DNA of 64,000 bases from assembly GCA_030411725.1 (NCBI GenBank), contig MU839828.1, positions 2,790,001 through 2,854,000 of the forward strand, given 5' to 3'. The position numbers and the translations under genes are program-made. The notes under the pieces were generated by a model. The model ran no database searches. It had not been told where the DNA came from and was given only the letters and a program-made list of their open reading frames with translations. This document shows, piece after piece, positions 35,285 through 44,037 of the stretch (within the stretch, counting starts at the first letter, position 1; every line of letters begins with the position of its first letter). This DNA is from Echria macrotheca. Its lineage: Eukaryota; Ascomycota; Sordariomycetes; Sordariales; Schizotheciaceae.

Positions 35285-36314
35285 GTTCGGAGCTGAAATT
35301 TCAAGCTGTTATTCCTTGTCGTTTTTCGTGTGGTTGAACATTTGGGAATGGGAAGAGAACAATGAAATCCCAAGAAAGGGGGCGGGGGCACGAAAGGAAG
35401 AGAAGAGGAGGACGAGGGAAAAGGCCATGGGTGACAGCAGGAAAGTAATGTAGATAGTCCAACTGTTCCGTGATCAGTCATTAATCCGTTCACTTCTTCT
35501 CATCTCTTCTCTCATCCCCGACAGTGACCTATTTCCGGTTCCAGGACGGTTAAAAATTGACGATAACCACGCCCAAAATGGGGACGGGACTTTGACAAGC
35601 TCGGGATCGGGTGTCCAGACGGCGGCGGGTTCGAGCAAATCCTAGTCTCCTTCCGTGGATATATATATGCCTGCGCACACCGAGTGTCCTATATCTGAAC
35701 CCAGTTATCCAGCAGCAGCACACTGTCATATCTCTGCTTCGGTCATGAGGTGGACCATTTAAAGGTTATATATAGAGAATATCTCAGTATTGCTGCTGAC
35801 ATCCCTTACTTGGCAGTTATAATTATACTATCATCTAAAACAAAACCATTAGCCCCCTGGACCCCTCGACCCCGACCCCGACTCTGGAGTCCCATAGAGA
35901 GAGAGGTATATCATAAGCTTTGTATATCCGTCAAAGGATTTGCACAGAGAGACACAGGGAGAGAGAAAATATCCTGAGCATTAGACCACCAGATAGGCAC
36001 CTTACCTACTAGGTAGGTACTCACTGACAATCAACCAAATATCAATCTAAACCAACAAACCCGGCGACCTAGCCCGCAACCGGCCCCCAAAAAACCAACC
36101 AGGTAAACACCAACTGCATAGAGCAGCTCTCCTCGTTCCAACTCCAGACCCGGTGATCATCCAGGTTTACTCCCTCGCTGTAGTGTCCCTGTCTTTCTCC
36201 CCAGTACCGGTAACGGTGTGCATACGGAGAACCCGAGAGTGCCAGGGAGACTGGCACTCGTGGACAGAAACAAATCGCCACCTCGCTGGCTGAGCGGCGT
36301 GGCTCTTTCCGACT

Positions 36315-37781
36315 TTAGTAATACTCTTCTTCATCCTCATCCTCCTCACAATCTTCTTCCACCACAACCACCTCATCCTCTTCTTCTTCCACCACAACCA
36401 CCTCCCACTCTTTTTCAAGCTCCTCCTCCTCCTCATCCTCATCCTCTTCTTCATCCTCCTCCCACTCCTCCTCCTCATCCTCATCCTCCTCCTCATACTC
36501 CTCCTCCTCCTCATACTCCTCCTCTTGATCTACCTCTTCATCTGCCTTTTCATACTCCTTATACTCCTCCTCGACCTCCCCGACCTTCTCCTCCTCCTCT
36601 TCCTCCTCATACTCTACCTCCTCATAATCCTCCTCGACCTCCTCGACCTCCTCCTCTTCTCCTTCCTCATATTCTACCTCCTCGTACTCTCCCTCCTCCC
36701 ACTGTCCCTCTTCATAGTCTCCCTCTTCCTCTTCCTCCTCTTCTTCCTCCTCCTCCTCCTCCTCCTCCTCTCCCTCCTCCTCATCCTCTGTAGATAACTC
36801 GTAATACTCACTAGCCGGGATCGGGACCGGGGCCGGGGCCGGGATGGCCACACCCCCCTCATCCTCATCCTCATCATCCCCCTCCTCATCCTCTCCCTCC
36901 TCCTCCTCCTCATCCTCATCCCCCTCGGATCTAGGTCCAGCAGGGTAATAGACCCCCATGGGTAAAGTTGTGCCTCGATCAACGAGGTATGCTGTGACTT
37001 GCCGCAAAACATACCTTCTTCCACGATTTATTATCTCGGCAGCAGGCAATTCCTCCTCCGCCTCGGGCTCGTTCTGGGGCTTGGGCTTGTTCTCGGGCTC
37101 GTTCTCGTTCTCGTTCTCGTTCTCGGGCTCGGGTTCATTCTCAGGCTCGTTCTGGGGCTCGGGCTCCTTCTCGGCCTCGGGCTTCTTCTCGGGCTCGTTC
37201 TCGTTCTGGGACTCGTTCTCGGGCTCGTCCACAATTCTGATATTGATGGTTATCTTTGTAGTAGGGAATATTTGGATCGAGCCGTCCGCGTCGAGATCGT
37301 ATGTCTCGAGCCATCGGGAGACTTTGAGGGATAGGTCGAGGGCTGTGTCTGTCGCGGTAGTGGGATGGCGTGTGGGATCATCTTTCTCTTCCTCGGGATC
37401 GTCTGTGTACGGATCCCACTCGGACGCTGCGCTCATGTAGACGGACTGGGAGTCAACCTTTGTCTCTGTCGAGGTGAGGGAATGTCGTGTAGGCGCGGGA
37501 ATGGGCTCGTTTTCCTTTGTGTCGTCTGTGTATGGGTCCCACTCGGAATCTGCGGGTGACGGGACAGTGTCGGGCTTCATCTCGGCCGTGGTGCTGTGCT
37601 CGGGTGTGGGCTCAGAGGTGAAACCAGCGGCGCTCTCGATAGTGACGACCGGTTTGGTGTTATGCTCGACTGTGACGGGCACGGTCGATGCTGGTGGTGA
37701 TTGACCGTTACCCCGAGCCTCCGAGGAGGCACATGTGTTGCAGACCACCCCATATTCCGGGGTGAGTGTTAGGAATCCCAT
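36315..37781 (-). CDS. Highly acidic Glu-rich low-complexity protein, function unknown
   Basis: This is a single 488-codon frame with a good start context (aaaacATGgg). I do not recognise a family. The N-terminal 1-150 is Thr/Ser/Pro-rich and contains an internal duplication of about 40 residues: SEWDPYTDD occurs at 79-87 and 120-128, each followed by PTRH. Residues 151-184 (SRWLETYDLDADGSIQIF) and 251-285 (NRGRRYVLRQVTAYLVDRG) look like ordinary folded sequence. Between them is a Pro/Glu/Asn hexamer-based repeat (185-245). From about 287 to the end the chain is nearly all Glu and Asp with spaced Tyr, Val and Trp. No signal peptide or membrane segment is seen. It could be a nuclear or chromatin-associated acidic protein by composition, but that is a guess. 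Expression is not proven; the long open frame through repeats, with a unique core, argues for a real gene. Confidence 0.6.
   Translation of the reverse strand: MGFLTLTPEYGVVCNTCASSEARGNGQSPPASTVPVTVEHNTKPVVTIESAAGFTSEPTPEHSTTAEMKPDTVPSPADSEWDPYTDDTKENEPIPAPTRHSLTSTETKVDSQSVYMSAASEWDPYTDDPEEEKDDPTRHPTTATDTALDLSLKVSRWLETYDLDADGSIQIFPTTKITINIRIVDEPENESQNENEPEKKPEAEKEPEPQNEPENEPEPENENENENEPENKPKPQNEPEAEEELPAAEIINRGRRYVLRQVTAYLVDRGTTLPMGVYYPAGPRSEGDEDEEEEEGEDEEGDDEDEDEGGVAIPAPAPVPIPASEYYELSTEDEEEGEEEEEEEEEEEEEEEEGDYEEGQWEEGEYEEVEYEEGEEEEVEEVEEDYEEVEYEEEEEEEKVGEVEEEYKEYEKADEEVDQEEEYEEEEEYEEEDEDEEEEWEEDEEEDEDEEEEELEKEWEVVVVEEEEDEVVVVEEDCEEDEDEEEYY
36320..36790. repeat. Pyrimidine-rich CTC/TCC trinucleotide tract
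   Basis: On the plus strand this is an imperfect CTC/TCC/TCA array coding the Glu run of the acidic protein. It ends in a purer CTC array at about 36728-36780. Strand-slippage length variation is expected. Confidence 0.85.
37065..37230. repeat. Hexamer-type minisatellite (TCGTTC / TCGGGC variants)
   Basis: Imperfect tandem copies of CTCGTTCTCGGG-like units encode the Pro/Glu/Asn repeat of the acidic protein (residues about 185-240). Confidence 0.85.
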
Positions 37782-38385
37782 GTTTTTCTCTGTTGATGAC
37801 CACTCGGTGATGATTCCCAGGATGAGTCGGATGTTAGCCTCGAGTTTCTTTGGCTATAGTTTAGAGGGAATCCTGAAAGATGGATAGAAGACGAAAGTAA
37901 TGCCGGGTCTTGGTCGGATCGTGCCGGACAGGAGGAGACGATGATCTTCCAGATTTCGACTTCTGAGAAGGCAAGAATCACGAGTCACTGGTTGACCACC
38001 CGAGAGCCACCGCGCTTGCTTCTGATCCTTGAACGCGAATTCTGATGGATTTGCGTTTGACACTCCCGTATCTCTTCTCCCCAAGTGCTTATTCGTCCTT
38101 GTCTGGTCCTGGATCGAATGTCAAGATTTGGGTGATGAGAAGAGGGCACATTCAACTATTTGTATTGTACTCGCAAAGGCCATGCCGCAGCGGACTCTGT
38201 CACAAGTGTCTGGCGCTACCGGAGCACCGCTGATCACAAGCTACTCCTTACAAAAATGGGTATTTATGCCCTGCTAAATTAATCCAACCATGCGCCAAGT
38301 GCTAGGCTATCTCTATACCTAAATATGCCAGCCAAGTTGCTGCAAAGCCAATGCTAGTTCTGTGGTCCAACAAGGTCCCGCCTAT
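37782..38385. other. Intergenic: 3' flank of DNA2 and promoter of the acidic-protein gene
   Basis: Both neighbours are on the minus strand. Small ORFs here are unsupported, and I see no recognisable regulatory box. Confidence 0.6.
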
Positions 38386-41300
38386 TCAGTACTTCCCTCC
38401 CATCATATCATTAAGAATGTCCCGCAGCACAGGCTTCCCCGTCATCAGCGCCCTCTGCCCGATCCTCGCCTTCTTCGGCACCAGCTTGATCTGCGTCTTC
38501 TCCGTCTTGATCACCTGCGACTTTCTCGGCGTCTCTCTCTCGGTCTTGACTTGAGACTTCCTTGGTGTCGTGCCTAGCTTCATCGGCGAGCCCTTGCGTG
38601 GAGATGTACCGAGAACCGTGCTGGCCTGCGTCCCGACCTCGCTCTCGGGGAAGTAATGTGCCTCCAGCATCCCTTCCTTAAGGTCATACACCCATGCACG
38701 CTCCTCCATCATACCGACGAAACGGGCAAGCATCTCCTCCTCACCACACCCGCCTAGCGTGCTTCGACTACCCACCACCAGCAGCTTAGTCTTAGCCCGC
38801 GTGAAGGCCACATTGATACGTCTCCAGTCCTTGAGCAGCTCGCCGATGCTGCAGTTCTCGTTGCTCCGCACCAAGCTCAGCACCACCACCTCCTTATCCC
38901 GGCCCTGGAACCGGTCCGCCGTGTGCATCTCGATCTGCTGACCACCCGGATGGTTCCGCAGCAGATGACGTAGCTGAGAAAGCTGCGAGCGGTAGTGCGT
39001 CATGATACCGATCTCCGACGGCGGCACCCCAACACTAACTAGTGCATCCACCAACTGCGCGACTACTCTAGCCTCGCATAGGTTGACGATCCGGTTACCC
39101 TTGGCCTGCTCCTGGCTGTCCCCAAGCTGATCTGTGTTCACAAAACGGACGCGCGCCTCGGGGTCCAGCAGATCGCGCAGCCAGCAGCTACCAGGCCGCG
39201 GACCCGAGCAGACGGACGATGCAGTCGGCGGCTTTCGGTTCTTCTGTGGCGAGATGCAATACCCTCCCTTGATCGGACTGCCGCGCTGCGAGGCAGCGAT
39301 AAACGTGGCGGCATCAAAGTGCCGCTGTCGGAGACCGTCCATGTTGGGAATCTCCAGGGCAGCGCGCCGGAGAGCTTCCGTACCGCACTTGAGCCGGCCC
39401 TTATAGATGAGGGTATTTGACAGCGTCATGATATCTTCACACATGCGGTACTGGTGCTCGAGGTTGACGACCGACTCGGGGTGCGTATCGGAGAGGAGCT
39501 TGAAGAGCGACACATCCAGACCACCCAGCCGCGCCTCTTCGTTTTGCACCAGCGGCGGAAGCTGGTTGTGGTCACCAACGAGCACAAACGTGCGCGCCAT
39601 CCGGATCGGCCCGAGACAGACGGGCAGTGTGATCTGCGAAGCCTCGTCGACGATGCAGTAGTCGAACGTCCGCTCGTTGAACAGTGCGTGGTTGATACCT
39701 AAGCATGTGGTAGCAACGACAGGCGTGCCGTGCCATGCCTCGCGTATCTCGTCGAACGACGACAACGGCTGCGAAGCAAGAATAGCAAAGTCACGGACCT
39801 CCGGGTGCACCTTGGCCGCAGCACCTAGCCTCAGAACGGGCGTCTTATCGTTCTTTAGCTTGAGCAAGATATTGTCGACTGCCGAGTGAGTATACGAGGT
39901 TAGCAAGACTGTCTTGCCCTGGGCGACCAAAGCACGAATAATATGGGCGATAGTCGTCGTCTTTCCCGTTCCTGGCATACCCAGGACGAGAGCGTAGTCG
40001 ATTGCGCTCATGACCTTTTGGATTGCAGCCTTCTGGTCGGTATTCAAGCCATCCTTATCGCTGATCGTGTATTGAGTAGGAACACTCTTGAACCGCGGAG
40101 GCGCGAGGTCGACGATAAGACGGCGAATCTCGCGCGACCCAGACGGCCCGTCGGCCATGACCTGGATGAGGTTATTCCGTACCGTCGCCATACCGTTGCT
40201 GAATTCATCCTTGTCGATTCGATAGTGGACCGGTGGCTGCTCGACCTGATCCTGAGTTTGCTTTGGTTTTCCACCCTCCGGCGCAACCTCCATGATGCTT
40301 GCAAACACTTGATTGTTGACCTCATCGAAGCCAGGTTGACGAATCCGCACATTATGCAGCCTCCTGTCAACAGCGACCGTGATCCTGTGCTTCGCAATGG
40401 CAGTGACGAAACCGATACCTAGAGCAAAGTGTCCCTGCTCATCCGAAACCACGATCGGCTCCCCGACGGCCAGCTGCGAGTCAAGGAACGAAAAGCCAGA
40501 CGCCGGTCTGTCCTTGATAAAGGTGTACATGAACCGGTTGATCTTGGTCGAGGTCTTGTCCTCGTTGGCCGTACCTTCTTCAATGACGACGTTGGAGAGA
40601 CATCGTCCCAGTTTCTCGCGCTCAGTGCTGACCATGGTCCAGAGCTCGCGGCGATGCCTCTGACTCTCCTTCTCTTCCTTGGTCAGGAGATCCTCCCATT
40701 TGAGAAAGAAGTCCCGATGAGTCGGCGTCAGGTGCTTGACGAGATCCTCGAACTTGTCGTTGACACCGCTGGACTCGCCCGTCCCGTCGTCGGCGAGCCT
40801 GTGATAGATGAAGCATGCCGTCTGGGCGTAACACTTGCCACAGGCGAACTTGTCCCTCTTCATCGGCGGCAGCTGTACGCTGCGCTCTCGGATATAACAG
40901 GCAAGCCTGTTGCGCTGCATGATCATATGACGAAGTTCCAGGCGGACCGCCGGGATCCGCAACGTCTGTGATGTCTCCATATAATAAAGAATGCCGTACA
41001 GGATCTCAACGTCGTATCGATCAGACAAAAGAAGGTTGTAAAGCAGAGTCTGGGCCTGGTGGGACTGGTTGGCATTTCTCCCCGTCTTGACCTCGAAAGG
41101 GACCGTCAGGGTCTTGGAGCCGTCTTTGTCGTTCATCGTCACCTGCACAGTCGCATCAATATTGCCCTTCAGGCCATACATCGGCGACCAGACATGCTCT
41201 TCGACATCCAAGAGCTTGCTGAGGCACATGTTGACTTTCTCCCCGTTTCTTCCCTGGACCACGGCGTCGAGTCTCGGTCGCGGAGACACAAAACGCTGGG

Positions 41301-43499
41301 CCCAAGCTCGCATTTCTGGCGTCTTAGACAGCACGTGAGTTCTCGCATCGTCCATGCTGACCTTGATGATGTAGAGATCCTCCAAGTGCTTATCGAGGAT
41401 TTTGGCCACGACCTTGCCGAGGAACTGAGGCTCCCAGTTGTTTGCCATCAACGCCTCCTGGAAGACCTCGTGCAGGATGGTGCCGTATATCATGGCGGAG
41501 GAGGCCTCACCAGTGGCCTTGACCCGGTCTTGCAAGACGGCACGTCGAATACACATGAACGAGTCCGCTAGAACCGTGGCTGAGATCAGTTGATCTGGGT
41601 GGAGGATGATCATATTCTGGTTGTCGTCCACGATGCACCTCCCCGCCGAGTCAAATTCACCAATGACATGAACATAGGCTTTGGGGTGCGCTTCGGTGTC
41701 GTACCAATCGCCTCGCAGGTGGACGGTCCTCAACGCATCGTTCTTGTCATCTTGCACGAGAAGAAGCTGAGGCAATTAGCGACAGGACACTTACGGCAAC
41801 TGGAGCATGGTCTTACCTTTTCGGGGAATTCACGACTATAGTCATCCGCTGGGTAGGAACTATCGAGAACCTTTGTAATGAGATACCTCTGAATTGCCCT
41901 GGGCTTCAGTCCTGTCTATCGCGCGTATTTTTTAGCATATGTCCTGGGCGCGAGCTACAGTACGAGACGTACAGGTAAAGCGGGAGGGCCCTTGGCGCAC
42001 TGAGTAGCAGCCAGCTCAATGGCCTCAAGATCCAAATCATCACCAAAATCATCGCCACCGTACTCATCCTCATCCACCTTCGCGTGAGCCAGCTGTGGTC
42101 TGTCGTGCCGTTGGCCCCCCACAGGTGCCTGCGAGGCGTGCTTCGACTCAATCCCCACCATCAAGTCCTCCGCCCCATCAAATAAATCGTCGTCAAAATC
42201 GCCGAACTCATCTTCGATGGCCTTGGGGTCAGGTGGAGCAGAGACAGCAGGGGCGGGCTGGGCAGCAATGAGTGTCGTGTCATCGCTGTGGGCGCCCTTG
42301 ACGATGGTGGCGTCGAGTTCCATGAGCGTATCGTCGTCAAACGCGTCATCGAAGTAGTCCGAGGATGATTTTACCGGTGACACCTCCTGAGTCAAGTCGA
42401 CATAGTTGGCCGCATTGCCCGGGCCTGAAGGGGTGAGGGCTGGCCGTCTCTCGCTGGCTGTTTCTGGCGTGGGTCGCCGTTGTGAAATTGGGGCCTCTGT
42501 TCGTGATTTCCGTGGTGAGCGCCTCCGGGAGGGTGAGGAGACCTGCTCCTCTTCATCGGTTGTGGGTTTGGATTTTCTGATCTCATCGACCGTCTCAAGC
42601 AGAGCCGATACGAGAGCCGATTTACTAGCCGTTTTCTCGACACCCTGACTCTCCGAAGCCTGATCGAGGTCAAGCCGCTCCATTCTACGGCGCTTTGGCC
42701 AGTTCGAACCGCAGCTGACCGACTTGCGGAGTGACCTCTCGCTACCGGGAGTCTTGTCGCCAGAGGGAGGGCGGGGGGACGAGGACGCCATCATGCGAGC
42801 AAGCAGCGGATTCATGGCGCTGGGTGGGCTTGCGGCGGCCCCTGAAATGCCTGCCAGGGAGAAGCGATCCCACAGTTCGGATGCCGGGTCGGCGTGCGGA
42901 GTCTTGTCTGCGCGTCTGAGCTTTTTAATGGTGGAGGGTCCAGGTGACGATGCCGGTGACGAGCTCCTCGCGCGACGTTTCCTGCTTTTCCGGGAAAGGA
43001 TTGGAGATGCGGTAATATCTATTGGTATGGGGTCGTTCGACCACTCGACTCTGTCGTTGGGAGACACATCGTCGTCCTCCTTGGTGGGTTGCTGTACTCC
43101 CAAGAGATCCTGCCATGTTGCCCGAGAGACAGGCGTCTTAGCCTTGTCGGTATTTGCTGCTGATTGCCGATTGTCCTTCGATTGTGGCCCAGCTGCTTGG
43201 TTTTCCTTGTCCGTGGAGGTCGAGGGACCGACAAGTCGAGGGCTGTCGTCATCGGCTTTCGGTTTGGGTTCCTCAAACTGAAAAGCGTTGAGTTTGTTTT
43301 TTGTTGACTCAGACACGGGGAGAAGAGGAGCGGCGGGAGTCGTTGCATTGGGATTGCTCTTTGATCGCTGCCATTGATGGCGCTACAAGCTGTCAGCATG
43401 TTTGACACGACGCACCAACATCCAGCCGGACTAGAAAATGGGACCGACTTTTGTGGCGGATCTGCTCTGGTCCGAGTACGACTTCTTGAGGGGAGGCAT
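38386..43499 (-). CDS. dna2: DNA replication ATP-dependent helicase/nuclease Dna2
   Basis: Four exons give 1642 aa: 43449-43499, 41973-43382, 41817-41903 and 38386-41766. Dna2 trims long Okazaki-fragment flaps with FEN1 and resects double-strand breaks. The first exon (MPPLKKSYSDQSRSATK) joins RHQWQRSKSNP and is needed for the full fungal N-terminus; its donor is the unusual GTCGGT. A disordered Ser/Pro/Asp-rich region runs to about 485. The nuclease domain has H615 (GTILHEVFQEAL), D720 (GNIDATV), and E741 and K743 (PFEVKTGR). Iron-sulfur cysteines are C588, C825, C828 and C834 (FACGKCYAQTAC). The SF1 helicase has Walker A at 1112-1120 (GMPGTGKTTT) and Walker B CIVDEASQI, then QYRM and DRFQGRDKE motifs. 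A Ser/Gly-rich insert before CSGPRPGSCWL looks lineage-specific. The lysine-rich C-tail holds repeated TPRKSQV segments. The start is 538 bp from divergent TRAPPC11. Confidence 0.95.
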
Positions 43500-43665
43500 C
43501 GCTTTTCTGCCAGCTGGTCTGGAGCCGTGGCCTGCAGTCGCTCCTAGCCGGGCAATTGGTGATGGAGTGGGCTATTTGCGGGGTTGCCAAAGAAAGTGTC
43601 AAGTTACAAAACAAACGCAGAGCTGGGAGTCGAGTAATTGTAATAATTGTCTGGGGGGTTGTTCA

Positions 43666-43679
43666 ACGCGTCAACGCGT
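43666..43679. promoter_or_regulatory. Tandem MluI cell-cycle boxes upstream of DNA2
   Basis: Two ACGCGT copies at 43666-43671 and 43674-43679 form two direct CAACGCGT units with an 8-bp period, about 170 bp before the DNA2 start. MBF complexes bind such sites to drive G1/S transcription of replication genes in yeasts. Confidence 0.6.
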
Positions 43680-43767
43680 CGAGGGGAGGTCGGGGGACGC
43701 GACTGACCCCACCCAAGCAAGCAGGCAATGCAAGAACAGCTGCCCAGCAGCACAGTGGGCGTTTGCC

Positions 43768-43778
43768 GATAAGATAAG
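43768..43778 (+). promoter_or_regulatory. Paired GATA-factor site
   Basis: GATAAGATAAG gives two adjacent GATA cores, the arrangement favoured by fungal NIT2/AreA-type nitrogen regulators. It lies 260-270 bp before the TRAPPC11 start. Function is inferred from the motif only. Confidence 0.3.
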
Positions 43779-44037
43779 CACCCCTGTCATTCTGCCATCT
43801 CGTTCTTAACTGCTGTGACGCTAAATTGGGGGACCAGCATCGGAGCTCCAACGTCGTTGGAGGGGAAAGCGGACTCTAGAAGCTGATACCAACTCGATCG
43901 ACCGGTTTCTGTTTGCATAGACCTCGACACATTGCCGCGGCGCTTCTGATATAAACACGGATTTCCTTGCTCAAGTGTCCCGCCTAGCTTCATGTCTTAA
44001 AAGAGTCCAGTCCAGCCGAGCTGAGGAGCACCCCGCC

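Larger units (their letters stand above)
27223..36314. other. 9-kb gene-free tract
   Basis: This is the largest stretch without a supportable gene. Base composition is ordinary, and it is not obviously AT-rich in the way heavily RIP-mutated DNA is. ORFs of up to 376 codons (28244-29374, plus strand) occur, but they overlap ORFs of similar size on the other strand and read as Arg/Pro/His/Ser-rich random translations. I found no transposon hallmarks such as a reverse transcriptase YxDD, an integrase, or terminal repeats. It holds a (GA)n tract at 34960, an (AT)n tract at 35269, a TATA-like site at 35658 without a following ORF, and scattered AGGTAGGT/ACCTACCT motifs (34612, 34810, 36010). Possible explanations are non-coding RNA genes, decayed genes, or long regulatory DNA. 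Confidence 0.55.
43500..44037. other. Bidirectional promoter, DNA2 / TRAPPC11
   Basis: This 538-bp region separates the two divergent starts. It contains a tandem ACGCGT pair (43666-43679) and a GATAAGATAAG site (43768). No ORF in it is supported. Confidence 0.75.

Noticed and set aside
35620..35650. GGTTCGAGC sequence as a tRNA T-loop
   Set aside because: Flanking bases do not pair into a T stem or acceptor stem.
36218..36793. Pro/Leu-rich ORFs opposite the acidic protein
   Set aside because: They are the reverse reading of a CTC/GAG repeat; the minus-strand frame is far longer and contains non-repetitive sequence.
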